Below are positions 42,123 through 51,049 of a stretch of 64,000 bases of DNA, one piece after another. The notes beneath the pieces were generated by a model. The model was not told the DNA's origin. It was given only the letters and a program-made list of their open reading frames with translations, and did not search any database. Source of the stretch: Chitinophagales bacterium (GTDB taxonomy: Bacteria > Bacteroidota > Bacteroidia > Chitinophagales > Chitinophagaceae); contig JAATFV010000122.1 in NCBI GenBank assembly GCA_015655015.1, forward strand, positions 1 through 64,000, read 5' to 3'. How positions within the stretch are numbered: the stretch's first letter is position 1; each line of letters starts with the position of its first letter. Position numbers and translations under genes: made by a program.

Positions 42123-43898
42123 TCAATTCAGATTTATAGCAGCCTTATTTTTTCCCTTTCTGTTCATCCATAACACCGATCCTGCGATCAGCACTATGAC
42201 CAACGCTACCACTAAAAGATACCGCAGCCCGGTCGACAGACCGGCAGCCGTGGTTACAACGGCTGTCTCCGTAACATGCCAGGCCGGCACCATCCATTTC
42301 AATACATAAGCCTGCAAAATGGTAAAACAACAGATAATGAACAGCATGATAAAACTATGTTTGAAAGTGAACCGGAACAAGGCCGATTCCTTTCCCACCA
42401 ACCCTACGGCAGCCGATCCCACCGCGATGGATTGCGGAGAGATCATTTTAGCGGTCACCCCGCCGGAGGCATTGGCAGCGACCGTGATCACCGGGTCTAC
42501 ACCGATCGCATGGGCAGAAGTATATTGCAGCTTACAGAACAAGGCATTCGAAGAGGTGTCCGATCCCGTGAGGAATACGCCGAGCCAGCCGAGAATGGGA
42601 GAAAAGAACGGGAAAAGAGCCCCGGTCCCCGCCAGCGCCATCGCCATCGTGGTCGACATCCCGGAATTATTGACGATAAAGGCAAAACCCACCACGGATG
42701 CAATGGTGACAATAGGGAACTTCAGCTTGTTCAAGGTCAGCAGATAGGCCTTCCCGGCATTTTTAACACTCATCCCGATCAATGGCAGGGAAATGATCCC
42801 CGCCAGCAGGATGGATGTACCGGCATTGGACAGATAGTTGAAAGTGAACGGTTTTATCACCAACGGCTTCGCATCCGGCGTAAGAATGGTATTATGCAAA
42901 CCGGGAAGGTAGAACTTCACCTGGCCGATAGCATTCAGGGCATCCTTGATGGGCTGTAATCCCCAGGCAAGAATGATCACCGTCATGATAATGAACGGCG
43001 ACCACGCCCGCATCACCTGCCCGTTGGTATAATGCAGCTTCGTGTCGATGGTCGGAGCAGGCTCTTCCTTAAAATGCCAGATCGTTTTGGGCTTCCAGTA
43101 TCTCAGCAGCACCATCAGGCAGATAATAGAAATAAGTCCCGAGATGACGTCGGGCAGCATCGGATTGAGATAATTGGAGGTGATGAACTGGGCCAGCGCA
43201 AAACTGATGCCCGACACCAGGATCGCCGGCAGCACTTCGATCGTTTTTTTCCATCCTACCATAATGAACACGAGATAAAAAGGAACGACCACCGATAAAA
43301 AAGGCAGCGTCCTTCCTACCATCTGCGAAATGGCCATCTCCGGAAGGCCCGATACCTGGGCCGCTACCGTGATAGGCGTGCCGATAGCGCCGAAGGCCAC
43401 AGGCGCCGTATTGGCGATCAGGCAGATCCCCGCTGCATACAGGGGATTAAATCCCAACCCGACCAGCATGGCGGCCGTAATGGCCACCGGGGTGCCGAAC
43501 CCTGAAGCTCCCTCCAGGAAGGAGCCAAAAGAAAAAGCGATCAACAGCGCCTGCAATCTCCTGTCCACCGTGATCGAAGCCATAAAGTTCTTGATGATCT
43601 CGAACTGGCCGCTGATCACCGTGATATTATACAGGAACATAGCCCCGATAATGATCCAGCTGATCGTGAAAATTCCATACATGGCGCCGTCCGCCGTGGA
43701 GATCAGCGCCAGCCCGGCAGGCATGCCATACGCAAGAATAGCCACCAGGACAGCCAGCAGGGTAGTGAGCAGGCTTGCCTTATACCCCTTCATTTTTTTT
43801 ATGATCAGCGCCCAGAAAATAAAAACAATGGGGATGGCTGCCACCAGCGCCGATAGCGCTATATTCCCGAAAGGGTTGATTACCTGTGTCCAATTCAT
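42123..43898 (-). CDS. lldP: L-lactate/glycolate permease (LctP/LldP family)
   Basis: A 591-residue inner-membrane permease, about 13 helices. LctP hallmarks include FSFGSFLEGASGFGTPVAIT, GAIGTPITVAAQVSGLP, FLTGSDTSSNALFCKLQ and GGVTAKMISPQSIAVG. The family imports L-lactate, D-lactate and glycolate with protons. It is followed after 7 bases by lutA and preceded by only 3 bases by the propeller/YhcH gene, so it ties the glycan locus to the lactate genes in one transcript. Confidence 0.95.
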   Translation of the reverse strand: MNWTQVINPFGNIALSALVAAIPIVFIFWALIIKKMKGYKASLLTTLLAVLVAILAYGMPAGLALISTADGAMYGIFTISWIIIGAMFLYNITVISGQFEIIKNFMASITVDRRLQALLIAFSFGSFLEGASGFGTPVAITAAMLVGLGFNPLYAAGICLIANTAPVAFGAIGTPITVAAQVSGLPEMAISQMVGRTLPFLSVVVPFYLVFIMVGWKKTIEVLPAILVSGISFALAQFITSNYLNPMLPDVISGLISIICLMVLLRYWKPKTIWHFKEEPAPTIDTKLHYTNGQVMRAWSPFIIMTVIILAWGLQPIKDALNAIGQVKFYLPGLHNTILTPDAKPLVIKPFTFNYLSNAGTSILLAGIISLPLIGMSVKNAGKAYLLTLNKLKFPIVTIASVVGFAFIVNNSGMSTTMAMALAGTGALFPFFSPILGWLGVFLTGSDTSSNALFCKLQYTSAHAIGVDPVITVAANASGGVTAKMISPQSIAVGSAAVGLVGKESALFRFTFKHSFIMLFIICCFTILQAYVLKWMVPAWHVTETAVVTTAAGLSTGLRYLLVVALVIVLIAGSVLWMNRKGKNKAAINLN

Positions 43899-43901
43899 AA
43901 A

Positions 43902-45464
43902 CTAAGGTGTTGTCTTTACTTTCAATACAATTTTTTTATCCGAACCGGCTCCCCCCGTCTTCAAACCCGGTTTGTGGGCATCCCGCTGCGCAAAGAAGAT
44001 GAAAAGATCCTTCGGGGTAGCTTCGTAGTATTTCCCATCGGCGGTGTAAAAGGCGATATCCTTTGCCGGGTCATACTCTTTTTCCAGCTTAGCGGAACCA
44101 AAAGGCGCCACGCCAATTTTTTCGCGGCCGGAAATAACATAGTGAATATCCGCATAGTTCTGATGCGCTTCAAAGAAGGCCTTATCCATATCCCGGGTAG
44201 GACCGTCCGTCACTATGATATAGACATTGTCCCCATCCAGGGCATATCTCCCCGCCTTCAGCGTGTCCAGCTTCGTGTTTTTCAGATACTGAAAGGCCAG
44301 GTCCCAGCGGTCTTTATGTGCGTGATACTCCTTTGCAAATTCCAGCCTGTCGATAGAAGCATGCGGGGTCAGGGACAGCCCGTTCAGCCAGGTTCTGCCG
44401 TTGTACCATTTCTCCACCTTCTCCTTAGTCCATTCATCTTCGGTACCAAACTTATATAACAGCAATCCATAACCCACCCCGGCAGGGTCCTTCGTATTCG
44501 CAAACTGGAAGGCCATGTATTTCCCATCAGTTGACGCTACGGGATTGCTGGCCTTTCCTCCCTCGTAGTCATTGAAATGGGTAAGCCGCACAAAATCCTT
44601 GCCCGTGCCGTCCAGTCTCAGCTTATAGATATCGATATTCCAGGGACCGCGTCTTCCCCCATATAGCTCACACTGACGATCGCCCTCTACCAAGGTATAC
44701 TTACCTCCGGGCAGGATCCCTTCACATTCATTATAACTTCCCGGTTTCTTCGACTGGTTCACCACTTCTTTAGTGGCCAGGTCGATGGTCATGACGGATG
44801 CCAGGTGTTCCGGCTCATAACAGATAAAGGTCATCTTGCTGTCATTGTCGAAAAAGTCCTGGGCCTCCAGGGAACAGCTCTTATCCTGGCTTTCATAAAT
44901 AGTGGTCTTGTTAACGATGGCCGGCTTTCCGCCGGACAGATCGATATCGGCCATCACCAGCCGGGAAGCCTCCGGCGCCAGGCTGGGATCCTGGTCATGC
45001 AACTGGGTGTACGCTATCTTGAGGCTTTTCTTGGAAATAGCCATGCCCTCGCTCATCTTCACGCCCAATCGGACGGGTTTGGAGCCATGTTCCTTACTGA
45101 GGAACCACAGCTCATTATCCCGGGTACGGCTGATCTCGATGTTCTCGAATTTTTCCGGCCCGATCAGGATATAATCCCCGGTGGAAAGATGCATCACCCG
45201 GAGAAAAGCAGCGGCGGGAATACCACAGGTAAGGCAGCGGATAGCGCGGGTTGCCAGATCGATCACCATGGCATCCCCAAAACTTTTGGTCATAAAAGCT
45301 ACCTCCCGGTTGTCCGGTGAAAAATCGGCCCGCTCCCCGAATCGTGTCAGTATTTCAATGTTGGCCGGGAGATGGTCTACCGGACTGCCTTCCTTTCGCT
45401 GCTGCTGTTGAGCGTGAGAATGAAAGGCCTGGAAAAGCAGCAGCGCTGCCAATATCTTCTTCAT
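43902..45464 (-). CDS. TolB-like beta-propeller fused to a YhcH/YjgK/YiaL-type domain
   Basis: A 520-residue protein with signal MKKILAALLLFQAFHSHAQ. Residues about 30-365 form WD40/PD40-type blades (ADFSPDNREVAFMTKSFG, NPVASTDGKYMAFQF) similar to TolB or oligogalacturonate-lyase propellers. Residues about 385-520 match the YhcH/YjgK/YiaL family: FFEAHQNYADIHYVISG (residues 430-446), DIAFYTADGKYYEA, FFAQRDAHKPG and KIVLKVK. That family acts on sugar acids and their isomers (sialate, ascorbate, uronate pathways) in the cytoplasm, so an exported fused form is unusual. Placement between the putative hydrolases and the lactate genes suggests a uronate-oligosaccharide lyase or anomerase role. Confidence 0.8.
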   Translation of the reverse strand: MKKILAALLLFQAFHSHAQQQQRKEGSPVDHLPANIEILTRFGERADFSPDNREVAFMTKSFGDAMVIDLATRAIRCLTCGIPAAAFLRVMHLSTGDYILIGPEKFENIEISRTRDNELWFLSKEHGSKPVRLGVKMSEGMAISKKSLKIAYTQLHDQDPSLAPEASRLVMADIDLSGGKPAIVNKTTIYESQDKSCSLEAQDFFDNDSKMTFICYEPEHLASVMTIDLATKEVVNQSKKPGSYNECEGILPGGKYTLVEGDRQCELYGGRRGPWNIDIYKLRLDGTGKDFVRLTHFNDYEGGKASNPVASTDGKYMAFQFANTKDPAGVGYGLLLYKFGTEDEWTKEKVEKWYNGRTWLNGLSLTPHASIDRLEFAKEYHAHKDRWDLAFQYLKNTKLDTLKAGRYALDGDNVYIIVTDGPTRDMDKAFFEAHQNYADIHYVISGREKIGVAPFGSAKLEKEYDPAKDIAFYTADGKYYEATPKDLFIFFAQRDAHKPGLKTGGAGSDKKIVLKVKTTP

Positions 45465-45494
45465 GTGAGAATATTCAGTAGTTAATAAAATTCG

Positions 45495-48227
45495 TTAACG
45501 GATCAGCTGTACGATCCAATAAGGTGTTTCTTTATTTACATCCGGGAAAATGGCCCCCTTGTTATTATTGTCCATCACCTCCAGCAGGTACTGAAAGTCC
45601 CAGCGGGAATTGATCTGCCCTGCCGGTACAGTGCATTCATACACATCTTTTTCTTTGCCCGGCAACATCGGCAAGGCCTGCCAGGCTTCTTCCTGGTTGA
45701 CATCCCGGTAACGCAGGCGCACCGATTTTATACCAGCCTTTGCAGACAGCTTCACCTGCAGAGAGAACGCTTGTCCTGCAGGAAGTGTGGCTACCGGCAC
45801 ATGCATTAGCTGGAATAGGGTATGATTGTCAGCGGTCGTCGCCGGCTGATAACGCGGCGCCTTCGTCGAGGGATTGCCCGACCCTGCGCCGCCATCGGAG
45901 ACAGCCTTCCCTGCCCCTGCGCCGTCACCAGAAGCAGTCTTCCCGGCAGCAAGTCCCTGCCGGGTGCTTTCGAGACTGGCCAGCCCTTTTTCCAGGGCTG
46001 GCAGCTCGTCCTTCCAGTGGCCGCAGAGGTCGGCATTACGGACGCCCATCATCAGATCATCGGTATAGACATCTCCTGCTGCAGTCACGATCCCGCGCCA
46101 GGCTTCGATCGCTTTCCGCTCCCCGGCGATGGCTGCATCCAGCGCGCTGACATCCTGTGTACGCTCGAAGAGACGGTAGTTGACGGCGGCGGCGATCCTC
46201 CGGGAATGGTACAGGGCAAGGCCGCTGAGGATCTTCAGGTCCGTGACGGTGGATCTGAACTCTTTGGGAGAATGAGACCCGATATTCTTCTGTGCAGCAT
46301 CCACCAAAGTCAGGATCTCCTCCGACACCCGGGAAAGCCATTGGCTGTTAGCCGACGGCAATATTTTAGGGGTGCCGCCGCCGGCTATCAATAGTTGCGC
46401 TTCCTCATCGGCATTCGCGAACTGCATGAGATCACTACCCTCCGCCTTCGCATAGGAAGGAAGATCGCCGAGACGCTGCCTCTCCGCCCAGCCCCTCGTC
46501 GTAGGGAAGCTGCTGTAAGGATAACAGGAGGTAATGATGCGGGGCAATACCCAGCTGGCTTCGTGCAGGGCCTCCTCGATAAAAGGCGCGGCCTTAACTC
46601 CAAATCGTTGAGCGAACTCCTTATGCCAGGTATCGTCCGGGGTCTGCGGATCATACCCTATGCGGCCAAAAGCCTGGAAAAAATGCCAGTAACGTTCGAA
46701 CTCATATTCATAATAGCGGTAGCCCGGATTTAACAGCTCAAAAGGTCGGGCATCATGCGGCTGCGCCTCCATCTTCGTGGCCAGCGGCTCGTTGACCTCA
46801 AACCCGTCCCCGTCATACAGGTGTGAGCTTTCTGCGAACCGGCGCGCATAGGCAGGATCGCCATTCAGCAATACCCTCGAGGTGCCCCCATTCCAGAGGA
46901 CCCAGAACATTCTGTATCGCTGCGGATAACGCAGCAGATCGGAATAGCTGTGGCGGCGGGGACTTTTCTCCGGGTTGATCTGTGTGGGATGATAAGGATA
47001 CCCCATTTGTTCCATCCAATACTTGGTGTCGAGCCTGAAATCGATCCCCACATCCAGGGCGCTTTGAATGATAGACTCTTTCAGCTCCTTAACCCGCAGA
47101 TCCAGCCGCAGATCAGGCACCGTAGCCTTCATCATCCCGAAAATATCCCGCCAGAACCCGTCCTGCTCTTCCTTTTTCAACCCCGACTCATCGTGCATGC
47201 GGAACTCGATGCCGTCCAGGTGAGGCACTTCTTTTACGAACTTCGTCAACGCTGCCTTCGTATAGGCGGTCAGGTTATCACCATTGACTCCCCACACCAG
47301 CCCGGGAACAGGTTGGTCCGGCGAGTCCTTCGTACCGGGAATGCCTCCGCCCTGTACACCCCCCCGGTAGATATGATCCCAGATGCCCACGGTAAAACGG
47401 ATACCCCGGTCATGCGCCATCCGGATCAGCCGGTTGAAAGCCGCCAGGTTCTTTTGCTGCTGCTCCGCGGACAGCCCTACCATGCGAACATCCGGGAAGC
47501 CATCCACGTTGAAAAAATAAGGATAACAGGGAGCCAGGAACCCGCCATTCTCATATCCAAAGATCACCTTCAGCGAATTGAAACGATCCCTGGCCAGCAT
47601 GTCAAGATATTTGGTCCAATAGTTCTCATCATAAAACCTGCTTTCCCAATAAGCCCGGTTCATGGTATACATAGAGACGGCCCGTTCGCTCACATAAGGC
47701 CGCTCCGTAATTTCTTTTAGCTCGCTGAACGGCTGGCCCGGATTGACAGCCCAGCCGATACGGTCCGCCACATCCAGCAAAGCGTACATAAGGCCGACGG
47801 CATCCGACCCTGCAAGCACCCATACCTGCCTGCCCTGGTATTGGGTCTTCCACACCGTCAATGCCTCTGCCGAATCAGGAACAGCACGGTTGCCTGCTTT
47901 CAGGAGCCGGACAGCCTCTCCCTGTCCGGAACCATCGGCGCCCGCAGTCACCCCGGAACCACCAGCCTCGCCAGTCACCCCGGAACCAGTCAGACCCGCA
48001 ACGATCACCTGCTGTGTCTTCGCGTCTTTCAGCGCGTCCACTCTTTCAAAAGTTATATGTTTGGCATTCAATGCCTCCTCCAGTTTGGCAAGGCCATGCG
48101 CCACCGGCGCACCGGGTTTACTATCACATACGATCGTCACCCGGGGAGGAGCCAGCGGAAGCAGACCACTGCCCGCGTAACTGCCGATAGATGCCACTAA
48201 GAAGAATAGAATAGCTAAATGTCTCAT
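45495..48227 (-). CDS. Uncharacterised putative glycoside hydrolase (Sec-exported paralogue)
   Basis: A 910-residue protein with signal MRHLAILFFLVASIGSYAG. Residues about 25-165 look like the alpha/beta domain that precedes GH20/GH67-type barrels. A catalytic TIM-barrel-like region follows (MLARDRFNSLKVIFGYENGG, DHIYRGGVQGGG, LDGIEFRMHDESG, DTKYWMEQMGYPYHPTQ), then a helical domain and a C-terminal beta-sandwich. FRxHxESG and KYWxExMGxPYH are shared with its neighbour at 48224-50989, so the two are paralogues. I know of no characterised family that fits. The acidic residues of HDESG are candidate catalytic groups. Two Gly/Ala/Ser/Thr-rich inserts (about 80-105 and 765-800) interrupt it. It overlaps the upstream paralogue by four bases. 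Confidence 0.7.
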   Translation of the reverse strand: MRHLAILFFLVASIGSYAGSGLLPLAPPRVTIVCDSKPGAPVAHGLAKLEEALNAKHITFERVDALKDAKTQQVIVAGLTGSGVTGEAGGSGVTAGADGSGQGEAVRLLKAGNRAVPDSAEALTVWKTQYQGRQVWVLAGSDAVGLMYALLDVADRIGWAVNPGQPFSELKEITERPYVSERAVSMYTMNRAYWESRFYDENYWTKYLDMLARDRFNSLKVIFGYENGGFLAPCYPYFFNVDGFPDVRMVGLSAEQQQKNLAAFNRLIRMAHDRGIRFTVGIWDHIYRGGVQGGGIPGTKDSPDQPVPGLVWGVNGDNLTAYTKAALTKFVKEVPHLDGIEFRMHDESGLKKEEQDGFWRDIFGMMKATVPDLRLDLRVKELKESIIQSALDVGIDFRLDTKYWMEQMGYPYHPTQINPEKSPRRHSYSDLLRYPQRYRMFWVLWNGGTSRVLLNGDPAYARRFAESSHLYDGDGFEVNEPLATKMEAQPHDARPFELLNPGYRYYEYEFERYWHFFQAFGRIGYDPQTPDDTWHKEFAQRFGVKAAPFIEEALHEASWVLPRIITSCYPYSSFPTTRGWAERQRLGDLPSYAKAEGSDLMQFANADEEAQLLIAGGGTPKILPSANSQWLSRVSEEILTLVDAAQKNIGSHSPKEFRSTVTDLKILSGLALYHSRRIAAAVNYRLFERTQDVSALDAAIAGERKAIEAWRGIVTAAGDVYTDDLMMGVRNADLCGHWKDELPALEKGLASLESTRQGLAAGKTASGDGAGAGKAVSDGGAGSGNPSTKAPRYQPATTADNHTLFQLMHVPVATLPAGQAFSLQVKLSAKAGIKSVRLRYRDVNQEEAWQALPMLPGKEKDVYECTVPAGQINSRWDFQYLLEVMDNNNKGAIFPDVNKETPYWIVQLIR

Positions 48228-50989
48228 GATAATGATTTGATCACAAAATAAGGCTGACCGGCAAGCGCCGTATTAAAACCGGGATAGATCGATGCGGCAT
48301 CAGGAGCATGCCGCACCTCCACATAATATTCCAGCGGGTAGGGGGAATCGGTATACTCCCCCGGAATACGCACCTGTCCCATACCCCCCTGTAAGCTTAT
48401 ATCCATCTTCTGATAACGCTCGGCCTGACTGACATGCCTGTAATAGAGCACCGCCGATTGGGGAGCTTTGTCGAAGGCAAAGGCCAGATCGACCGCCTGC
48501 CCCTTCCGGAATGTCCCCGGCTGCTCATGCCGGCAGGTCACAGGAAGACGTTTGGGCCTCCCCAGCGCTTCCTTCACCGCCTCTATCGCCCGACTATTGG
48601 CCAGCGCGCTATTCTCCTGGAACGCCGCCAGTTTCTTGGCCATATTGTCCACATCCGCATCGATCGCCGGAAGCCGGTCGCTCCAATGGCCGCGCAGCCA
48701 GGGATGTTCTCCAACGGTGACGTCGGCCATATAAACATCTTTGGCGGTTTCGGTCAACCCTGCCCAATATTCCCTGGCTTTGCGGTAAGCATTCAGCGCT
48801 TCCTCCAGCGCTGTCCGGTCACCGCTCTGTTCATAGATCGCAAATAACACGCCGGACCGAAACTTCGCCCCGAAGAACCTTCCCAGGCCAGCCTGCAGCG
48901 CCACATCGGTCGCCATACGCCGGTACTCCGCTTTATTCTTTCCGCTGGATTTAGCCGCAGCCTCAGCCAGGTATTTCGCCCCTTCTCCGGCATAGTCCTC
49001 CAGCCATTGGGCCACCTCCAGCGGACTATATTTACCACTGCGTTCACCGCTCAGCCGCTCTTTTACAAAATCATTGATGCTTAAAAATAACTGCGGGTCC
49101 AGCGGGGTGACATTCCCAAAGGTCTTCGGCGCCGGCGTATCCGTATACGGATTCCTTAGGTCCGGATCAGTGATCGGCTGGTTGGTATACATCTCCGGCC
49201 AGTACATATTATTGCCGGCAGAAGCTCCATGCGTAGTCAATATGATCGGTAATATACGGCTTACATTCGCCAGCGCCGCTTCCGTCGCTTTAGCGCCTGC
49301 TCCCACCTGCTTCTGCCAATACCGCTGCCAGGTATCGGGCGCCGAATCCGGGTTATAGATCATCCTCCCGAAAACACGGAGGGTATACACATATTTCTCC
49401 CAGTCCCAACGGGGCTTATAGGCCGCATCGGCATAACCGCAACGGTCACCTGCGATGCCTGAACCCCGACGGCCTTTGAAGGACAAGGGTTCCATCAATT
49501 CCACCCCGTCGCTCCCGCAAAAACTAAAAGCCCTCCCATGCGCTGCCGCTGTCACCGGGTCTCCCCAGAGCAGGAGGCGCTGCGTACCCGGCCAGATCCG
49601 GTGCAGCACTTTATACGGACGATCGGCTTTCAGCAGGTCGCCATAACCATACCGGAGAAAGCTCCTGGACCCCGCGCTGAGATTCATCAGCGTGGAGGCA
49701 TGCTCCCGGGAGGCAGCAGTCGGTATTTCCAGCGAACGGATATCGGCCTGGTGATAAGGCATCCCCATATGCTCCGCCCAGTATTTTGGAGACAGCACCA
49801 CCGGCATGCCGGTGGTCACGGCCGCATCGATCATGGACTGGTCCAGCCCCTTGGCATGCATATCGATCTCCACCTTTCTGCCGCAGGTCTTCACTCCATC
49901 AAAGATGGTGGACCAGAAAGCATAGCTGCCTTCATTGACGCCGCTCTCGCCATGCACCCGGAAAGTAATGCCGCTGATGGCAGGGCAGGCCTGCAGCAGC
50001 TGGCGGACCGCATCGCGGCAATAGGCCGCATGATTCTCCTTATTAAGGCCTTCGATCGTATAGTTGGCATGGGTGGTATTCAGCCATTCGTAACCATGCA
50101 TCCACAATCCCAGCTGGAATTGAAGTCCCCGCGCCACCGTTTGCTCACTGATGAATTTCAGCATGGCCAGGTTGGCATCCCGCTCGGCATCGGGCAGCTG
50201 CGGCACTTTTACATCATAGCCGGGTACGCTGAATAAAAAAGGATAGGCAAAAAGGAAATAGGCGTCAGTTACTTTTTGCAGAAAATCATATCCAATTCCA
50301 AAACTTAAATTGAAACGGTTGAATCGTTGCGTAGCCAGCATCGTAAGATAGGCCGGCCACATTTCCCTGTCATTGTACCAGGGCTTGTCCTCCACATCGC
50401 TGACAAAGAGCCGGTTGAGGCTGCGGATCCCGTTGGCAGGCTGCTCGATGACGGCTTGTGGCACGTTCAATGCAGCCACTGGCTTTGCAGAATGCCTTAC
50501 GCGGTCGGCCAGCTCCAGCAGGGCATACACAAGTCCCCGCTCATCGTGGCCATAAGCCAGCAGGATTGTTTTGCCGTCCTGTCTGACCGGCACCAGTCCC
50601 AGCGCTTCCGGTACGGCGGGAATTTTCACCCCCGAAACAGCAAGCAGGCTGCCGGCCAAACCGGAGCCCGCACCAGCTACGGCTATAACCAAACCGGCTG
50701 ATCCTGCATCGGAAATTTTTTCATACCGTTTGACCGTAACACCCTGCGTTACCAAAACCTGCTCCAGCTCCCCGGCAGCCCAGACGGCCGGAGCCGATGC
50801 CGCGATGGGATCGCCGGTTCCTGTTACGATAGCGACCGGGTCCGTAATAAGATCAAGATCATTGAGAGACACAAATGGGAAACTCATGCCCGCGAGCCCC
50901 GCCATTTTCAAAAATTGCCTCCGGGAATTACTGTTGTTTTCGTCCCTCCGGGAATCACTGCTGCCCTCGTCATATATAGGTTGATCCAT
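48224..50989 (-). CDS. Uncharacterised putative glycoside hydrolase (Tat-exported paralogue)
   Basis: A 921-residue protein with a twin-arginine leader (NSRRQFLKMAGLAGMSFPFV, residues about 21-40). Domain order matches the downstream gene: alpha/beta N-terminal domain (50-170), barrel-like core (LATQRFNRFNLSFGIGYDFL, MHGYEWLNTT, ISGITFRVHGESGVNEG, SPKYWAEHMGMPYHQADI), helical region, C-terminal beta-sandwich. The conserved FRVHGESG and KYWAEHMG suggest the same active site as the paralogue. The coding regions overlap at ATGA (48224-48227). The gene follows susD by 60 bases, so it is the first enzyme of the locus. Tat export implies folding or cofactor loading before export; no cofactor motif is seen. 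Confidence 0.7.
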   Translation of the reverse strand: MDQPIYDEGSSDSRRDENNSNSRRQFLKMAGLAGMSFPFVSLNDLDLITDPVAIVTGTGDPIAASAPAVWAAGELEQVLVTQGVTVKRYEKISDAGSAGLVIAVAGAGSGLAGSLLAVSGVKIPAVPEALGLVPVRQDGKTILLAYGHDERGLVYALLELADRVRHSAKPVAALNVPQAVIEQPANGIRSLNRLFVSDVEDKPWYNDREMWPAYLTMLATQRFNRFNLSFGIGYDFLQKVTDAYFLFAYPFLFSVPGYDVKVPQLPDAERDANLAMLKFISEQTVARGLQFQLGLWMHGYEWLNTTHANYTIEGLNKENHAAYCRDAVRQLLQACPAISGITFRVHGESGVNEGSYAFWSTIFDGVKTCGRKVEIDMHAKGLDQSMIDAAVTTGMPVVLSPKYWAEHMGMPYHQADIRSLEIPTAASREHASTLMNLSAGSRSFLRYGYGDLLKADRPYKVLHRIWPGTQRLLLWGDPVTAAAHGRAFSFCGSDGVELMEPLSFKGRRGSGIAGDRCGYADAAYKPRWDWEKYVYTLRVFGRMIYNPDSAPDTWQRYWQKQVGAGAKATEAALANVSRILPIILTTHGASAGNNMYWPEMYTNQPITDPDLRNPYTDTPAPKTFGNVTPLDPQLFLSINDFVKERLSGERSGKYSPLEVAQWLEDYAGEGAKYLAEAAAKSSGKNKAEYRRMATDVALQAGLGRFFGAKFRSGVLFAIYEQSGDRTALEEALNAYRKAREYWAGLTETAKDVYMADVTVGEHPWLRGHWSDRLPAIDADVDNMAKKLAAFQENSALANSRAIEAVKEALGRPKRLPVTCRHEQPGTFRKGQAVDLAFAFDKAPQSAVLYYRHVSQAERYQKMDISLQGGMGQVRIPGEYTDSPYPLEYYVEVRHAPDAASIYPGFNTALAGQPYFVIKSLS

Positions 50990-51049
50990 AACTCGTATTT
51001 TTAAGGTTGCCCTGTTTATTTAATAGTAGCTGGCGTATGGACAGCCCGT

